A stretch of 64,000 nt of DNA, taken from Voacanga thouarsii (Eukaryota; Streptophyta; Magnoliopsida; Gentianales; Apocynaceae). The notes beneath the pieces were generated by a model. That model was not told the DNA's origin. It searched no databases and worked only from the letters and a program-made list of their open reading frames with translations. The DNA lies in the NCBI GenBank assembly GCA_026120185.1, contig JANUWF010001218.1:930001-994000 (forward strand), read 5' to 3'. Shown in pieces: positions 46,301 to 58,476 of this stretch; within the stretch, counting starts at the first letter, position 1, and the number at the start of each line of letters is the position of its first letter. The translations under genes and the position numbers were made by a program.

Positions 46301-47190
46301 AAGGAAAAGCTTGATTCCCATCAAAGCTTGAAAGCAAGAAAAAAGAGCCCTACAAAGTGAAGAAAAAGAAAACAGAGAAAATCCCGTCACTCAAAAAATT
46401 ACTCCAAAAAAGTCTTGAAATTTTTGTTATTTCTTAATTTTTCTGTTAGAAAATTGCTCCTTAATGTTGTTATAATCCTTGGGAACAAATTTATCTTATG
46501 ATTGTGGTGAAATTTGGCTTGAATATGGTTGAAAATTCTAGTTGTTCTTAAGTGACGAGATTGCATCTAAGGTGTTTAATGAATGTTCCATGAGAGTGTT
46601 TTTTGCTATAGTTTAGAACTTTGATTCTTGATTTTCATTTCTTGGGATTTTTGTGACATAGTGTATCACTCTATTGTTGAATTCCATATTCATTAAACTC
46701 AATTTCTCTATTGCATATTTGTGACCGTCTTATTATTTATCATCCTAGTTTTAGTCGTTCTTATTTCTTTGTTCTTGATAATTCTTATTTGTTTCTTGTC
46801 TAGAAGTGTTACTTTTGTGTCTAGTGCTTGTTCTTATATTGATTGAGTCCACTTTTCTTGAAATTCTTAACTTAAAACTTGTTTGTTTGAGGCGCCCAAC
46901 AAGTGTTTGTTGAAATTCCCCTAAGACCCCCTAATTGGAAAATTCTTTTGATTTGTGTGATTCACTAAGTTGGACTAAAATTTTAGCTATTGGGGAGGAT
47001 TGGGATTGAACAAGAAGGCTTGAGTTTTGAGAAAAAGGCAAGAGGGTAAGCCTATCCTTAAAAGAGCCTAAGAGAGCAAACACGAGTGTAGAATGAATAA
47101 CCTTAAGAGCCAACACACAAGAAAGTGAAGTGAGGATCTGTTTTTCTTTCTAATCTTTTTGTTTTGCAGGTATAAGTAAATATTCCATCA
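46301..47190 (+). other. Gypsy leader, noncoding
   Basis: About 0.9 kb of T-rich DNA between primer site and gag. No gene. Confidence 0.6.
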
Positions 47191-47192
47191 CC

Positions 47193-48670
47193 ATGGCCCA
47201 TGAATAAGAGATCTCTAGGTCTAACCTAAGTAGACCCAGTAGGCCTCAAGAAGAACCCATTGATGCTACGGGTTTACGTGAGGACTTGCAAGCTATGATG
47301 AGGACTATGCAAAGAGAATTTCAAAACATGACAAGGGAGTTTATAAATCATCTTGAACAGTCTTCTACCGTTGCACAAAGGAGAGGCTAAGAGCGATTTG
47401 AAGTGCCTAGTCCAATGATGAGGGATGGTGATACCCATACTCCTCCGTTACATGCCCAACAAGGAAAAGAGTGGGATGAACATTCAATTGGGGAATTCCA
47501 ACAAGCTCCTATGAGAGGGGGAGTACATGTTATGAGAGGAGGACGAGGTAGAGGACAAAGATGGAATGGAGGGAATAATCTAAGAGGGTTAGAATGAGAA
47601 TTTGAGGGAGTTGATGAATGGTATGAGGGGGAACAAGTTGAGGCCTTTGGGGAACATCATAGAGGATGGGGTAATAAAGGAGGAAAGAGAGAAGGAAATG
47701 ATGTGGAGAGGGAGTTGAGCCATATTAAATTGAAAGTGCCCACATTCTATGGTAAGAGTGACCCCGAAGCTTATTTTGAGTGGAAGAGCAAGATGGAGAT
47801 ATTCCTAGAAAACCATACTTATAGTGAGAGATCCAAAGTGAGGTTGGCTATCTTGGGATTTTCAGAGTATGCTTTGGTATGGTGGGAGTAAATTAGTGCT
47901 CAAAGGAGACAAATGGGAGTGGAAACCATGACTAATTGAAATTGTTGAAAGACATGATGAGGGTAAGGTTTATACCACACCATTACTACAACGATCTTTA
48001 CCAAAAGCTCCAATCAAACAAGCAAGGAAACAAAAGTGTGGAAGATTACCATAAGGAAATGGAAGTTATGTTGATGAGAGCTCAAATCCATGAAGATCCT
48101 AGAGCAACAAGAGCAAGGTTTTTAAGAGGATTAAATAGAGAGATTACCAATTTGGTAGAATTGCATCCCTATGATTGTTTGGAGGATATGGTACATGCTG
48201 CTATGAAGATTGAAAGGCAATTAAAGAGAAGGACATTTACTAGACCACCACTTCCAAACCCCAACATTTTTAGCAAGATGCCAATTAAGAAGGATAAAAC
48301 CCCTGAGCCACCCCAACGGGACTTCTACAAACCTAAAGAGGATTGGAAGCCAAGGAAAGATTGGAAACCTAGGGAATGATGGAACAAGGATAAGGAAAAA
48401 GCCATAGAGAGGCCACAAAAGAATAGGGATATCAAATGTTTTAAGTACCTTGGATATGGACATACTTCCCATGAGTGTCTAAGTAAGAGAACGATGTATA
48501 CTAACCCCTATGGTGGGGTCTCTACCGACGAAGAAGAAGAAGGAGAAAGGTACCAAGTAGACCAAGAGGGAAGAAGGAATGAGGAAAGTGATGAAGGGGA
48601 AGTTGTTGGTCAAGAATATTTATTGGTAGGAGTCATAAGAAGGTCATTGAATTCATAAGCCATTGAGGAT
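47193..48670 (+). pseudogene. Gypsy gag with zinc knuckle
   Basis: Starts with an ATG at 47193. A Gly/Arg-rich segment (GGVHVMRGGRGRGQRW) precedes the gag core: KVPTFYGKSDPEAYFEWKSK, LAILGFSEYALVWWE, MMRVRFIPHHY, YHKEMEVMLMRAQI and FLRGLNREI. A zinc knuckle with a changed second Cys (CFKYLGYGHTSHEC) follows near 48440. A handful of stops interrupts it. Confidence 0.9.
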
Positions 48671-49418
48671 CAAGACCACCAACAAAGAGAGAATATTTTC
48701 TACACTATGTTTTTAATCAACAAGACCCCTTGTAGCACATTGTGGATAGTGGGAGTTGCACTAACGTGATTAGTGCAAACTTGGTTGAGGAATTGGACAT
48801 GAAATGGATTAAACAGCCTAAGCCCTACAAATTGCACTGGTTGAACAAAAGTAGGGAATTAGAGTGAATAAACAAGTTTTGGTGTCTTTTGAGATGGAGA
48901 AGTATAAGAATGATGTGCTATGTGATGTGGTACCCATGCAAGCGGGTCACTTGCTCCTAGGGAGGCCTTGGCAATACGATAGACATGTTAAGTATGATGA
49001 GAGGAAGAATACTTATTCCCTACTCAAGAAAGGAACTAAGTTTACCCTCACTCCCATGGCCCCTAGTGAGGTGAACAAAGATCAAAAAATCATGAAGGAG
49101 AAAGAAAAGAAAAAGGAAGCGCAAGATGTCAAACAAAAACAAGAAATTGAGAGGAGAGAAAAAGAGAGGTAAGAAAAAGAGTTTGGTATGAGTGAGCAAG
49201 GACAAGAGAAGGGAGGTAAAAAAAGAGTGAATTTCTTTGTAAAAGAAAATGAGGTCATAGAGGCTATAGAAGCTAAGGAACCAATTATTCTTCTTTTATG
49301 CAAAGGATCTTATGTTTCTACTGATGATTTTTCATTGTTTTTCTCTAATGAGATTGCAGCTGTTCCTCAAGAATTTGAAGTTGTTTTTCCAAAAGAGGTG
49401 GTCAATCGAACACTTACC
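48671..49418 (+). pseudogene. Gypsy protease and linker
   Basis: The end of the protease is clear (VLCDVVPMQAGHLLLGRPWQ, about 48918-48977). Its active site is scrambled by stops. Next comes a very charged Lys/Glu linker and the start of the pol linker (FEVVFPKE). Confidence 0.85.
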
Positions 49419-49696
49419 TAATTCTTGCGGACCATAATCAAGGAGAACTTGACCAATTGGGAGGAATGCTGGACACACCTTGAGTTTGTTTGCAAAAGGG
49501 ATTTTCACTTTACCACTTTTTATTCTCTTTTTGAAATTATGTATGGTTTTAATCCCCTAACTCATTTCAAATTGATTCCCTTTCCTATAGGTGAACGAAT
49601 GAACCTTGATGGAGCTAAGAAGGTGGCAATGGTGAAAGCATTTTATGTAGATGATGGCAATGATTCGGAGACGAATCCTTTCCAAAAAGGGAGAAA
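49419..49696 (+). pseudogene. Gypsy integrase C-terminal fragment
   Basis: Directly after the RT leader the text changes to FLRTIIKENLTNWEECW and FEIMYGFNPLTHFKLIP, the end of the integrase core. RT, RNase H and most of integrase are deleted. The polypurine tract AAAAAGGGAGAAA (49684-49696) precedes the 3' LTR. Confidence 0.88.
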
Positions 49697-50625
49697 TAAT
49701 GAGACTCTACTTCATCATGGAGGGCAAGATAAATGAGGGGGAGGTGTGGCCATGCAAGGACAAGGGCCGGCGACAAAGACGGACGAAACTCGACCAAAGA
49801 GAAGGCCACCAGAGGACGGCCGGCACCGGCTCCAAGCAGCCAAATCGGTGCTGGCTCCAATCTGCCCCAATAGCCGCTTCAAATCACAACAAGACCGGCC
49901 CAAAGACAGAACACAGCCGGCACCTGCTGTGATGTCCAAATCGGTGCCGATTCCATCCTGGCTGGCTGTAATGTCCAAACCAGCGCCGATTCCACCCTGG
50001 ACAGCTGACGACTGCTCCGCGTTTTTAATATTTTCTCCGATTTTCTTCAATTTTAATTGTTTGTAAAGACTTATTATGACCCTAAATTATAATTAAACCT
50101 CAGGGATTACTTAGCTAGGGTTAAGATAGTATAAATAGTACCTTTATGATTTGAGAACACAATACACTTGACTTTAATTCAAATTTGAGAAGAGAATCTT
50201 AAGAGACCCTAGCCTCCTTGTTCATCTTGTTCAAGACCAAGCTAAAGGGTTAGTCCTCTTTTTGTAAGAGTTTATAAATTTTTTAGATAATCCAATGTTG
50301 TTTCTTTAAATGGGTCTTAGTTGCTTTGTTCTTCTAATGTTTGCTTGAAATCTAATATTTGGGTGCATATTTTCTCTATTCTATTTGTTCTTGTTTTCAT
50401 TTGTTGCTTCAAAGATATTGGGGTGAAATTATAATAGAACTTTCTACTTATCTTGAGGGTCTTTGAGGCTTTGTTCTTCAAGGGTTTGAAAGAGTGTAGA
50501 TTGTTAGGTTACTTTCTCCTTTTGCCACAAGAAAAATCACTGTTTTGAGTCCCATTGTTTGAACTGAACAGTTAGCCAACTAAAACACCCATAACACCAA
50601 GAAAAGCCACCAAGAATTCATATTA
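49697..50625 (+). repeat. Gypsy 3' LTR
   Basis: TAATGAGACTC to CATATTA, with both terminal dinucleotides one base off TG/CA. GC-rich near the start with repeats of GGCGCCGGCT-like text, then AT-rich. Confidence 0.92.
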
Positions 50626-51233
50626 GAATGCTTCTCCCTTTTGCATCCTTAAAAAATTTCATGCTCTATCAAATGGATGTTAAGAGTGCATTCCTAAATG
50701 ATTTTATTAAAGAGGAAGTATATGTTGAATAACCTCCTGGTTTTATTCATGAGCACTTTCCAAATCATGTTTTCAAACTTTCTAAAGATCTTTATGGATT
50801 AAAGCAAGCTCCACGAGCTTGGTATGAGAAGCTTAGTGATTTCTTGATTTCAAAAGGTTTTTTAAGAAGCTTGATTGATACCACTTAGTTCATCAAATTT
50901 GATAATTTTGGTGATCTACTAATTGTTCAAATCTATGTTGATGATATCATTTTTTGTGCTACTAATGACTCTTTGTGCAAGATGTTTGCTAAGACAATGC
51001 AGCAATAATTTGAAATGAGTATGATGAGAGAACTAAACTTTTTCCTCGGGCTACAAATTAAGCAAACCAAGGATGGAATCTTCATAAATCAAGCTAAGTA
51101 TGCCAAAGAGTTGCTCAAAAGGTTTGGAATGAATGAAGCAAAAGAAATCTGCACACCTATGAGTACTTCTATAAAACTTGACCAAGATAAAAAGGGTAAG
51201 AAAGTAGATGAACATAAGTATAGAGGTATGATT
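50626..51233 (+). pseudogene. Sirevirus RT, second part
   Basis: Continues from 38325: MLLPFASLKN, YQMDVKSAFLND, LYGLKQAPRAWYEKL, then the catalytic YVDDI (about 50936) and LNFFLGLQIKQ, up to YRGMI. Stops near 50730 and 50888 and one near 51007. Interrupted at 51233 by a MITE. Confidence 0.93.
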
Positions 51234-51681
51234 AGGGGTGTACTCGAATTGAATCAAGCCGAACCCTGACGTAATCGAGCCGAACTTTATTATTTTTACC
51301 CAAGGCTCGAATTCAAGCTCGAGTTCAATTTGAATATCAAATTCTAGCTAGAATTCGATTCGTTTAACACACTTAAAGCTCGAACTCGATTTGAAGCTCG
51401 ATTATAATAAGCTCGAAAGCTTGAATTCGAGCTCAAGCTCGAATTTGAATTAAACTTGAATTTAACTATTAAAAAAATAATAAAATTTACAAAATTAAAT
51501 AATTATATATTGACTAATTAATCGAACATGAGCTTTCGAGCCTAATACTTGGATATTTGAATTCGGCTCGTTTAAAATTCGAGCTTAAACATAAGGCTTA
51601 TATTCGAGCTCGAGCTCGAATTTTTTGAACTCGAGCCGAGCCCAAACATGTTCGACAAAGGCTCGATTCGAGTATACCCCT
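51234..51681. mobile_element. Foldback MITE with GAGCTCG-rich arms
   Basis: Ends AGGGGTGTACTCGAATTG and its complement CGATTCGAGTATACCCCT. Both arms consist of CTCGA/TCGAG-rich text facing each other across an AT-rich centre. Flanks GGTATGATT (51225-51233) and GATATGATT (51683-51691) form a 9-bp (or 10-bp) duplication with one change, which suggests a Mutator-type origin. An hAT origin (8 bp) cannot be excluded. No coding. Confidence 0.87.
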
Positions 51682-51682
51682 A

Positions 51683-51850
51683 GATATGATTGGAAGCTTA
51701 CTCTATCTTCTTGCTAGCCGACTTGACATTATGTTTTCAGTATGTCTTTATGCTTGCTTTCAACCTTGTCCAAAAGAACCACATCTATATGCAGTAAACT
51801 GCATCCCTCGATATCTAATTGGCAAATATGATTATGGCTTTTGGTATCCT
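51683..51850 (+). pseudogene. Sirevirus RT/RNase H, third part
   Basis: Continues MIGSLLYLLASRLDIMFSV, then HLYAVNCIPRYL and GFWYP, and is cut at 51850 by a solo LTR. Confidence 0.92.
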
Positions 51851-53570
51851 TGTTAGTGTTGTGCCCTAGAGGTAATCACTTGTACATTGTATATGATACA
51901 TTTTATTTTAATAAAAAGTGTTATTTATCTTACAGTTTATTTTGTTTACTTTTAAATAATATAACTGTTCGATAAAGTCCCCAATACAACACTGTGTTAA
52001 GGAAATCATGATAGAGATTATGATATGAGATTCCTACTACACTGTATAGTGTTAGTACTTAAATAGTCCCTAGTCGTAGTATTACTGAGACAGGACATCA
52101 TTAATGCATTAAGACTAACATGTATTAGACTTCCTGATTTGATCAGGCGGTGATTCTCATATCCGTGAGTATTGAGATACTCAAAGTTAACACATGGATG
52201 CTTGTTAATGGAACAAGTTCATTGGATGACCTAGCATTGAGATAATCACATGGATAACTATTTAGTGCCAGTGATATAATCTCAATATAGCAAACGTACA
52301 AGTATCCTTAGACTTGAGATCTCCAAGGTACTTTATTTTCTGAGCATTGTACTTTGATTCCAATCTCCGGAGCTCGATCGAGGGCTGCCTATGGGATGAA
52401 TATTGGGTACATTGTAAGGTAAACGAAAGTAGTTGAGAGGGTCAATAAAGGATTCACCAATCCTAATAATAAGGGCGAATATCTCACGGCCACTTTTCGG
52501 AATTACTACTTGAGAAGTCCTTGGCCAAGGCTTATGCATATTGGAAATAGTTCCAATTGATACACATCTAGAATAGTGGGTTCCTGGTACAAGTACTATT
52601 GTATTCGGGTCAGAATTAATTCTGGAGGGAGTTGGTACTAATTCCGTACTCTAAATCGAATAAGATATTGTATAGTGAAATGAGTTAATTGTACTGAAGT
52701 TTGTTATTGAAGGGTTCATGTCAAGCCACTTGATTTTCTGGACTCTTGGGTGGTCATGATGTGTTGCTAGATACTGCTCATGATTTGAAAATATGGGTTT
52801 ATTAATTCATCAATTAATAAACCAATCTTGATTAGAATTAATAGGATTAATTCTAATTAATTATAGATTATTAATCTCAAAGACGTTTGGATTAATTCAT
52901 GTTCACTACCAATTGACTGAGAAACCTAATAGGTCACACGCAATAGATGATTATATACTCAAAATATTATTTGATAACATTGTGGGGTTAATTGAGAGAA
53001 AGAGAAGTTGTTGTAGACAAATTATAATTAGTTATAATTTATAGTCCAAATTATAATTATGAGAACTTGATGTTTTCAATTATAATTAGAGAATTCTAAT
53101 CCTATTAGAATTCTCAGTTTTAGTAGGTTTCTTTCGGTTTATATGCATGAGATGCATGAAACCAGAAGGTGATATACACATGAAAACCCTAGCTAGCAAA
53201 CAACCTTCTCATCCCCTCTCTCTCTCTCTCAATTGTTCTTGAGAAACAACCCTAGCTACCATCTTTTTCTGCTAGCACAGGAAATTTTGGTGCTTGAGTA
53301 TTCCTCTGTGTGGATTACTGTTAGAGATAATCACACACTGTGATTATAGTGGTTAGACGTTCCACTCTTGTGAAGTTGGATCTAGAGGATTGCTGGACCA
53401 CGCTTCAACTTGAAGAAGAAATTTTATTCTTCGGACGATCAAATAAAGATAAAAAGCTGCTACCTTTATTATCTTTATGTCTTGTTTTCCACACATAGGC
53501 GGGTCCTGGGATGGTATCTCGTTTTATTTTCCGCTACGCCGTATAGGATACGAGCTTGAGATATCCAACA
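51851..53570 (+). mobile_element. Solo LTR (plus)
   Basis: 1720 bp from TGTTAGTGTTGTGCCC to GATATCCAACA, flanked by ATCCT on both sides (51846-51850 and 53571-53575). A (CT)n stretch lies near 53215. The same family occurs in reverse at 29097-30794. No internal part, so it arose by recombination between two LTRs. Confidence 0.93.
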
Positions 53571-54062
53571 ATCCTCACACGAACATATTTGATCTTACAA
53601 GATATACTGATGCAGATTATGTAGGCTATAAAATTGAAAAAAAAAAGTACTAGTGGCCATTGTCAATTTCTTAGACACTCTTTTGTGTCATGGCACAACA
53701 AAAAGCAAGCTTGTGTATCCTTATCCATAACTGAGGCTGAATACATTGCAGCCGGCAGTTGTTGTCCACAAATTTTGTGGATGAAGAATACATTGCTTGA
53801 TTTTAGTCTTAACTTTAATTGTGTACCTATATTATGTGACAATACAAGTGCTGTCAATCTAACAAAAAATCATGTTTAACATTCTAGGACAAAGTATATA
53901 GAAGTTAAACATCATTTCAACCGAGATCATATGCTCAAAGATGATGTGTGTGTTGAATATATTTCAACTGATGAACAACTTGCAGATATCTTCACTAAAC
54001 CTTTAACTGAAGAAAGATTCAACAATCTGAGAAAAGGATTGGGAATTACAAAAATCTCATAA
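53571..54062 (+). pseudogene. Sirevirus RNase H
   Basis: Reads RYTDADYVGY, KKSTSGHCQFL, SITEAEYIAAGSCC, ILCDNTSAVNLTKN and finally ADIFTKPL near 53985. This digests the RNA strand during reverse transcription in intact elements. One stop near 53877. Confidence 0.93.
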
Positions 54063-54480
54063 CTAACCTGGTGGCATAAGTCTTCTTTATTTTGCAGGAT
54101 TAGTGAAGATAAAGTTTTTGGACACAGTATTTGTATCACACCAACAACTGTTTGGACGTAGTATTTAAGTCCAAATCCCTCATCCAAAATACATTTATGA
54201 AAAAGTTTCATTTGGATGATTATTTCAGGTTGGGTCAAAATCCAAAACATTTTTTTATATACTTTATATTTTTTCATATTCCAATTTTAAATTTCAAAAA
54301 AGTTAGTTTGCACGTTTCTCTAAACTTTTGTGATAAATTTATCTTTTCAATACACTTTATATCACATTTCTCTAGACATTCAAAGCACTTTGTTTTTCTC
54401 TAAATCTTTGTAACCAACATCCTCCAAAACTCTCTGTGTTCTTCTTCTTCAAAGAAAATCGTCAGTCCAAAAAAGCCCTA

Positions 54481-56031
54481 ATCTTACTAATGGCAAAACG
54501 AAATCATCTGCACCAAAACCCAAGAAGGTGCACAAAATGTCTCCGAAGATGAAGAAGAAGGGCTCAACTTTAAGCAAAGAGAAAGGAAAAGAAGTCTCCC
54601 CTTAACCAAACTTCTCGGCATCACACTATGACTCATCAAAGTCTTCACCAGAACAAGTGAATTTTGAAAATCAGGTACTCTGTTTCATTGACTCTAAATG
54701 TGAATCTGATTATAATGATTGGGTTTCAAGAAACATAATAGTTATTTCTGGATATCGTGCTAATCCTTCGGCCTTTCTAAATCTCTCAAATGTATTAGAT
54801 ATGTTTGAACACACTCGATGGGGTAGTTTACTTTCGGTTGATGAAAAATTATATACTCCACTTGTTTGGAAATTTTATGCCAATTTAAGAAAAGGTCGTC
54901 TTGAGGAAACTGGGGGAGGTTTTATGATTTGGTGGTATGTGTCAAGAGTTAAAGAAAAATATATTGAGTTTGATCACCATTTTCTAAATAGGATCTGTGA
55001 TGTAAGGGATGGAGGAATTCAATATTTTGAGTTAAATAAATTTTTAGAGGGAAATGACATTTTTGAATTAAAGAAATTTGAGAAAATCTTTGCTGGAGGA
55101 AAAAGTTTTGGGAACTCTGATAATAGAAGTACAAAATGGCTGAATTGAGTTGGAAGGATCTTGCACCATATGGTTTCTACTATAGTGGTTCCGAGTTACG
55201 GACATAAGACCTCCATAAACATTTTGCAGATGGTAATCATGTTGGCTTTGGTACAGGGAAGGCAAATTAATTTCGGATTTTTAGTTGCGAAGTTAATGTT
55301 GCAATCAAGGAATACCTCTAGTAACGCTTTGCCATTTGAAAATCTGTTAACCAAGGTGTTCAGATATTTTAATGTTGCTTTAAATTCAGTTTCTTATGCT
55401 CCAACAAAAATGAATGTTTATAGCTTTGATTCTTTTGAGAGAATGGAAGCTGCTTAGAGATACTAAGGGTAAAGAAAAAGAAAGATTGATGAAAATTAAA
55501 GCAAAAGGAAAGTCTGCTCCTGCTGTTGTGACAAAAAGAAAATTTGAAGAAGATCCTCAAGCAGAATCCTCTGCTAAGGGAAAAGAAAAGAACATGGGAC
55601 TATCTGTGAGTATTTTGGATGCTATCAACTCACTGGCTGTGAAATTGGATAATCTCAGTTCTAAGCTTTAAAGTCTTGGAAATAGATTGACAGCAGTAGA
55701 AAAGACAGCAAAAATAGATGAACTAGTGTCCACCCCTACAGTGTCTGCTTAAGAAAATGCAACAAGAGAAGAACCTGTCATTGAAAAATAAACTAAATTG
55801 CCTGTCGCGGAGAAAGTGCATGCTACTAAGCAAACTAAAGAAAAATCCCCAATTAAGGGAGCTGTAGCACCTTCTACATCTTCCAAACCATATGTCTTAT
55901 CTGGAAAGAGACAAATGCATGTTGTGGTAAAAGAAAATACAACAGGATTGCTGGTCAACACTCTAAAAAAGGTGCCAGACCAAAAGCTGAAACAATTCAC
56001 ATTTCCTAAGAAGACCAGTTTGGCAGAATGA
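54481..56031 (+). pseudogene. Sirevirus additional ORF after pol
   Basis: A Lys/Ser-rich start (from 54481, frame broken once) leads into the 163-residue frame 54657-55148 with WGSLLSVDEKLYTPLVWKFY, resembling the 'putative plant transposon protein' domain seen downstream of pol in Sirevirus-type elements. More open pieces (55161-55457, 55414-55671, 55798-56031) continue it, with a Lys/Glu-rich and helical end. In the lineage this ORF has been called envelope-like. Its role is unknown and I see no convincing membrane segment. Confidence 0.75.
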
Positions 56032-57282
56032 TCTTCCGTCGATATTCTCTCTGATATCATGAACAATTTTTTTTTTTTTTTTGCAGTTGAACAATTTATT
56101 TTTCTGTCTTTAATTATGCACAAGGTTAACTGCTTAAATTCCGCATACTGCTTAAATTCTGACTATTTCCTATCTATCTATACTCGATTTTTTCTGCTTC
56201 TTTTCTGATATTCCTCTTTTTGATTGATGACAAAGGGGAAGAAGATATTAGACTGATATGAATGATTGTGAAGATATTAGACTAATATATGAATGATTGG
56301 GAAGATATTAGACTGATATGAATGATTGGGAAGTTTCTGCTTGAACTAATATGATACTATCTGAGAAATTTTAGGTTAGTTACTATCTATGACTGAAAAT
56401 ATGAATTTGCTACAAATATAAAACTGATTGGAAATGTTTGCTTAACTGAATATGATTACTGGAAATTGATTTTTGAATAGTGGTATAATTTTTGGCTAAA
56501 TTTTTGCATACAATTATGCAAATTTACTTGAGGGAAACTTTGTGCTGATAATATTTAATTTCAGTTTATTGTTATCCAAATTAAACATCAGTTTGATGTC
56601 ATAATTCTTTTATCAAAAGTACTCTTTTCATAATTAAGGTATTTTTGAGACTAGATTGATAAGATGTTGATATGATTTTGTGACAATTTTTTTTTTTTTT
56701 TAGTCAAAAGGAATGTTTTCTTTATGTTTAAAACTCTTTGAGATTTTGAAAATTTCATTATTCCATGCATTATAACAGGGGAAATTTTGGACTCATATTT
56801 CCTTGATCCAAAAATCCTTTTTCAAAGATTCATAATGTTTTGGATACACACCTATTGGACATCTAAAACTCATATCCATAAGGGTTTTATACATACCTTC
56901 ACAAATGTTTTGGACGTTCATTTTGGACATACAAAATTGATTTCAGTTTTCCTTCTCATTTTGAAATATGCAAATATCAAGGGGGAGCATCTCATCATTT
57001 AACTTACTTGAAATATCTCCTTTATAAAATTTATTGAATCATTATTTCTTTTTGGAATAATCATAAGGATATGGAGATAAGTTAGGCTATAGGCTTATTG
57101 AGCCATGCTTATTTTTTATATATCTTAAATCTCATAAGCACTCTTTGAGTCAGATTCTGAGAGATTGTATTTCAATGAAAAATATTCTTATCTATTCCAT
57201 TTTAACATGTTCATACTATACACATCATTGTTCTTCATATCTCAATTCTATCAAGTTTGTCATCACTCAAAAATGAGGAGAT
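56032..57282 (+). other. Sirevirus 3' untranslated region
   Basis: Noncoding. GAAGATATTAGACT[GA]ATAT followed by GAATGATTG occurs three times in tandem at about 56240-56332. Poly-T runs lie near 56069 and 56688. A purine-rich AAAAATGAGGAGA immediately precedes the 3' LTR as polypurine tract. Confidence 0.7.
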
Positions 57283-58476
57283 TATTAGCCTTAAGGGTTT
57301 TCTCCTATGTTTTGACTTATGACAAACATTGATGTGAATTAACTTGTGTAATCTATATGTGATAGGACATGTTTGACCTCAGTTCTTCTAAGGCATTCAA
57401 ATATGATTGATAAAGTAACTCTTGAGCAACGGAATTCAAGTATGGAAGATAAAAAAAGAGTTCAAAGTATATGAGGTTGTATACCAAGAAGTCTTTATGG
57501 AAGAACTTTATATTAGGAAGTGTTATTAAGGTATTTTTTGTTAATTCCTATATCTCTTTACCTTTTGATTCAATTGATTTCTACCTTGAAGCACACAAAG
57601 AAAAAAGATTTCAAAGTTTTGAAAATCTCAGTATTTTGGATTAAGTAGTTTGGATGATTTTGCATCCAAAAGATTCATCCAAAATCCTATAAACAGTATT
57701 AAATTGTTTCTACCTAAAAAAGTGCCATTTTGAACTTACCTTTTGGATGCATCGTCGTCCGAAACTTAAGTCCAAAACACGGGCAAATTTAACAGAAAAA
57801 TTATAGCCGTTGGTACTTCACTTTTTGGCTCTATAAAAAACCTCTAAACATGATAAGATATAAGATTTTTGTGGCATTCTTCTAAGAAATACTATTGCTC
57901 AATAGCATACAAACATCTCCTTTTATCAAGTGCTTTAAAGTGAATTCATTTTGTATCTAAAAGATAAAAGTGTTTGTGCTTTGTACCTTAGTGAATATCT
58001 ACTCAAACAAGTGAGCTTTTACTATTCCATTTATATTCAATCTCTTTTGTAGTACAAGGTTATGGTGTAAAATCCATGTAGGGTGAGCCTTGATTTGGTT
58101 ATTGTTTGAGAGGTTTATGAAAAACCAAGTGTGGTGATCCTTTCTTGTATTTGGTGCATTTTGATTTTATTAAGTTGAGTAAATGAAATCTGGTTGAAAA
58201 TCCTTAAGTGTGAGCTTAAGGTAGTAGACGTAGATCTTGGTAGATTGAATCACTATACATTATGTGTCTCATTTCTTTGCATACGTCATTGACTGCATTG
58301 TATTTCTTACTTTGGTCTGAATTTGGATATAACTCAAAGTGTTCTTGGATAGCTTTCTTTGTTATCATAAAGTTGGTCCAAGAAACTTGATGATCATCAT
58401 TATTCTATATATCAGATGATTTGAAAAGTTTTAGTTTGTCAAAAATCTTATTCACCCCCCCCTTTAAGGTTTTTCA
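57283..58476 (+). repeat. 3' LTR of the Sirevirus
   Basis: TATTAGCCTTAAGGG to AAGGTTTTTCA. The first dinucleotide is mutated from TG to TA. Confidence 0.93.

Larger units (their letters stand above)
38326..50625 (+). mobile_element. Ty3/gypsy element with internal deletion, inserted in the Sirevirus
   Basis: Flanked by GAATG on both sides (38321-38325 and 50626-50630). The 5' LTR starts TGATGAGATTCCGC at 38326, is split by a 7.1-kb block, and resumes at 45481-46281. The 3' LTR is 49697-50625. The internal part holds gag and protease, then jumps to the end of integrase, so RT, RNase H and most of integrase are missing. Non-autonomous. Confidence 0.9.
34087..58476 (+). mobile_element. Sirevirus-type Ty1/copia element with nested insertions
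   Basis: Paired LTRs (34087-35290 and 57283-58476) flanked by the same 5-bp duplication AAGCA (34082-34086 and 58477-58481). Internal order: primer site, gag, protease/integrase, RT, RNase H, then an additional ORF before the 3' LTR, as in Sireviruses. The RT wording (QMDVKSAFLND, LYGLKQAPRAWYEKL) is that of the Sirevirus lineage. Once the gypsy element, MITE and solo LTR are removed it is about 9.9 kb. It lacks part of protease/integrase and is dead. Confidence 0.92.
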
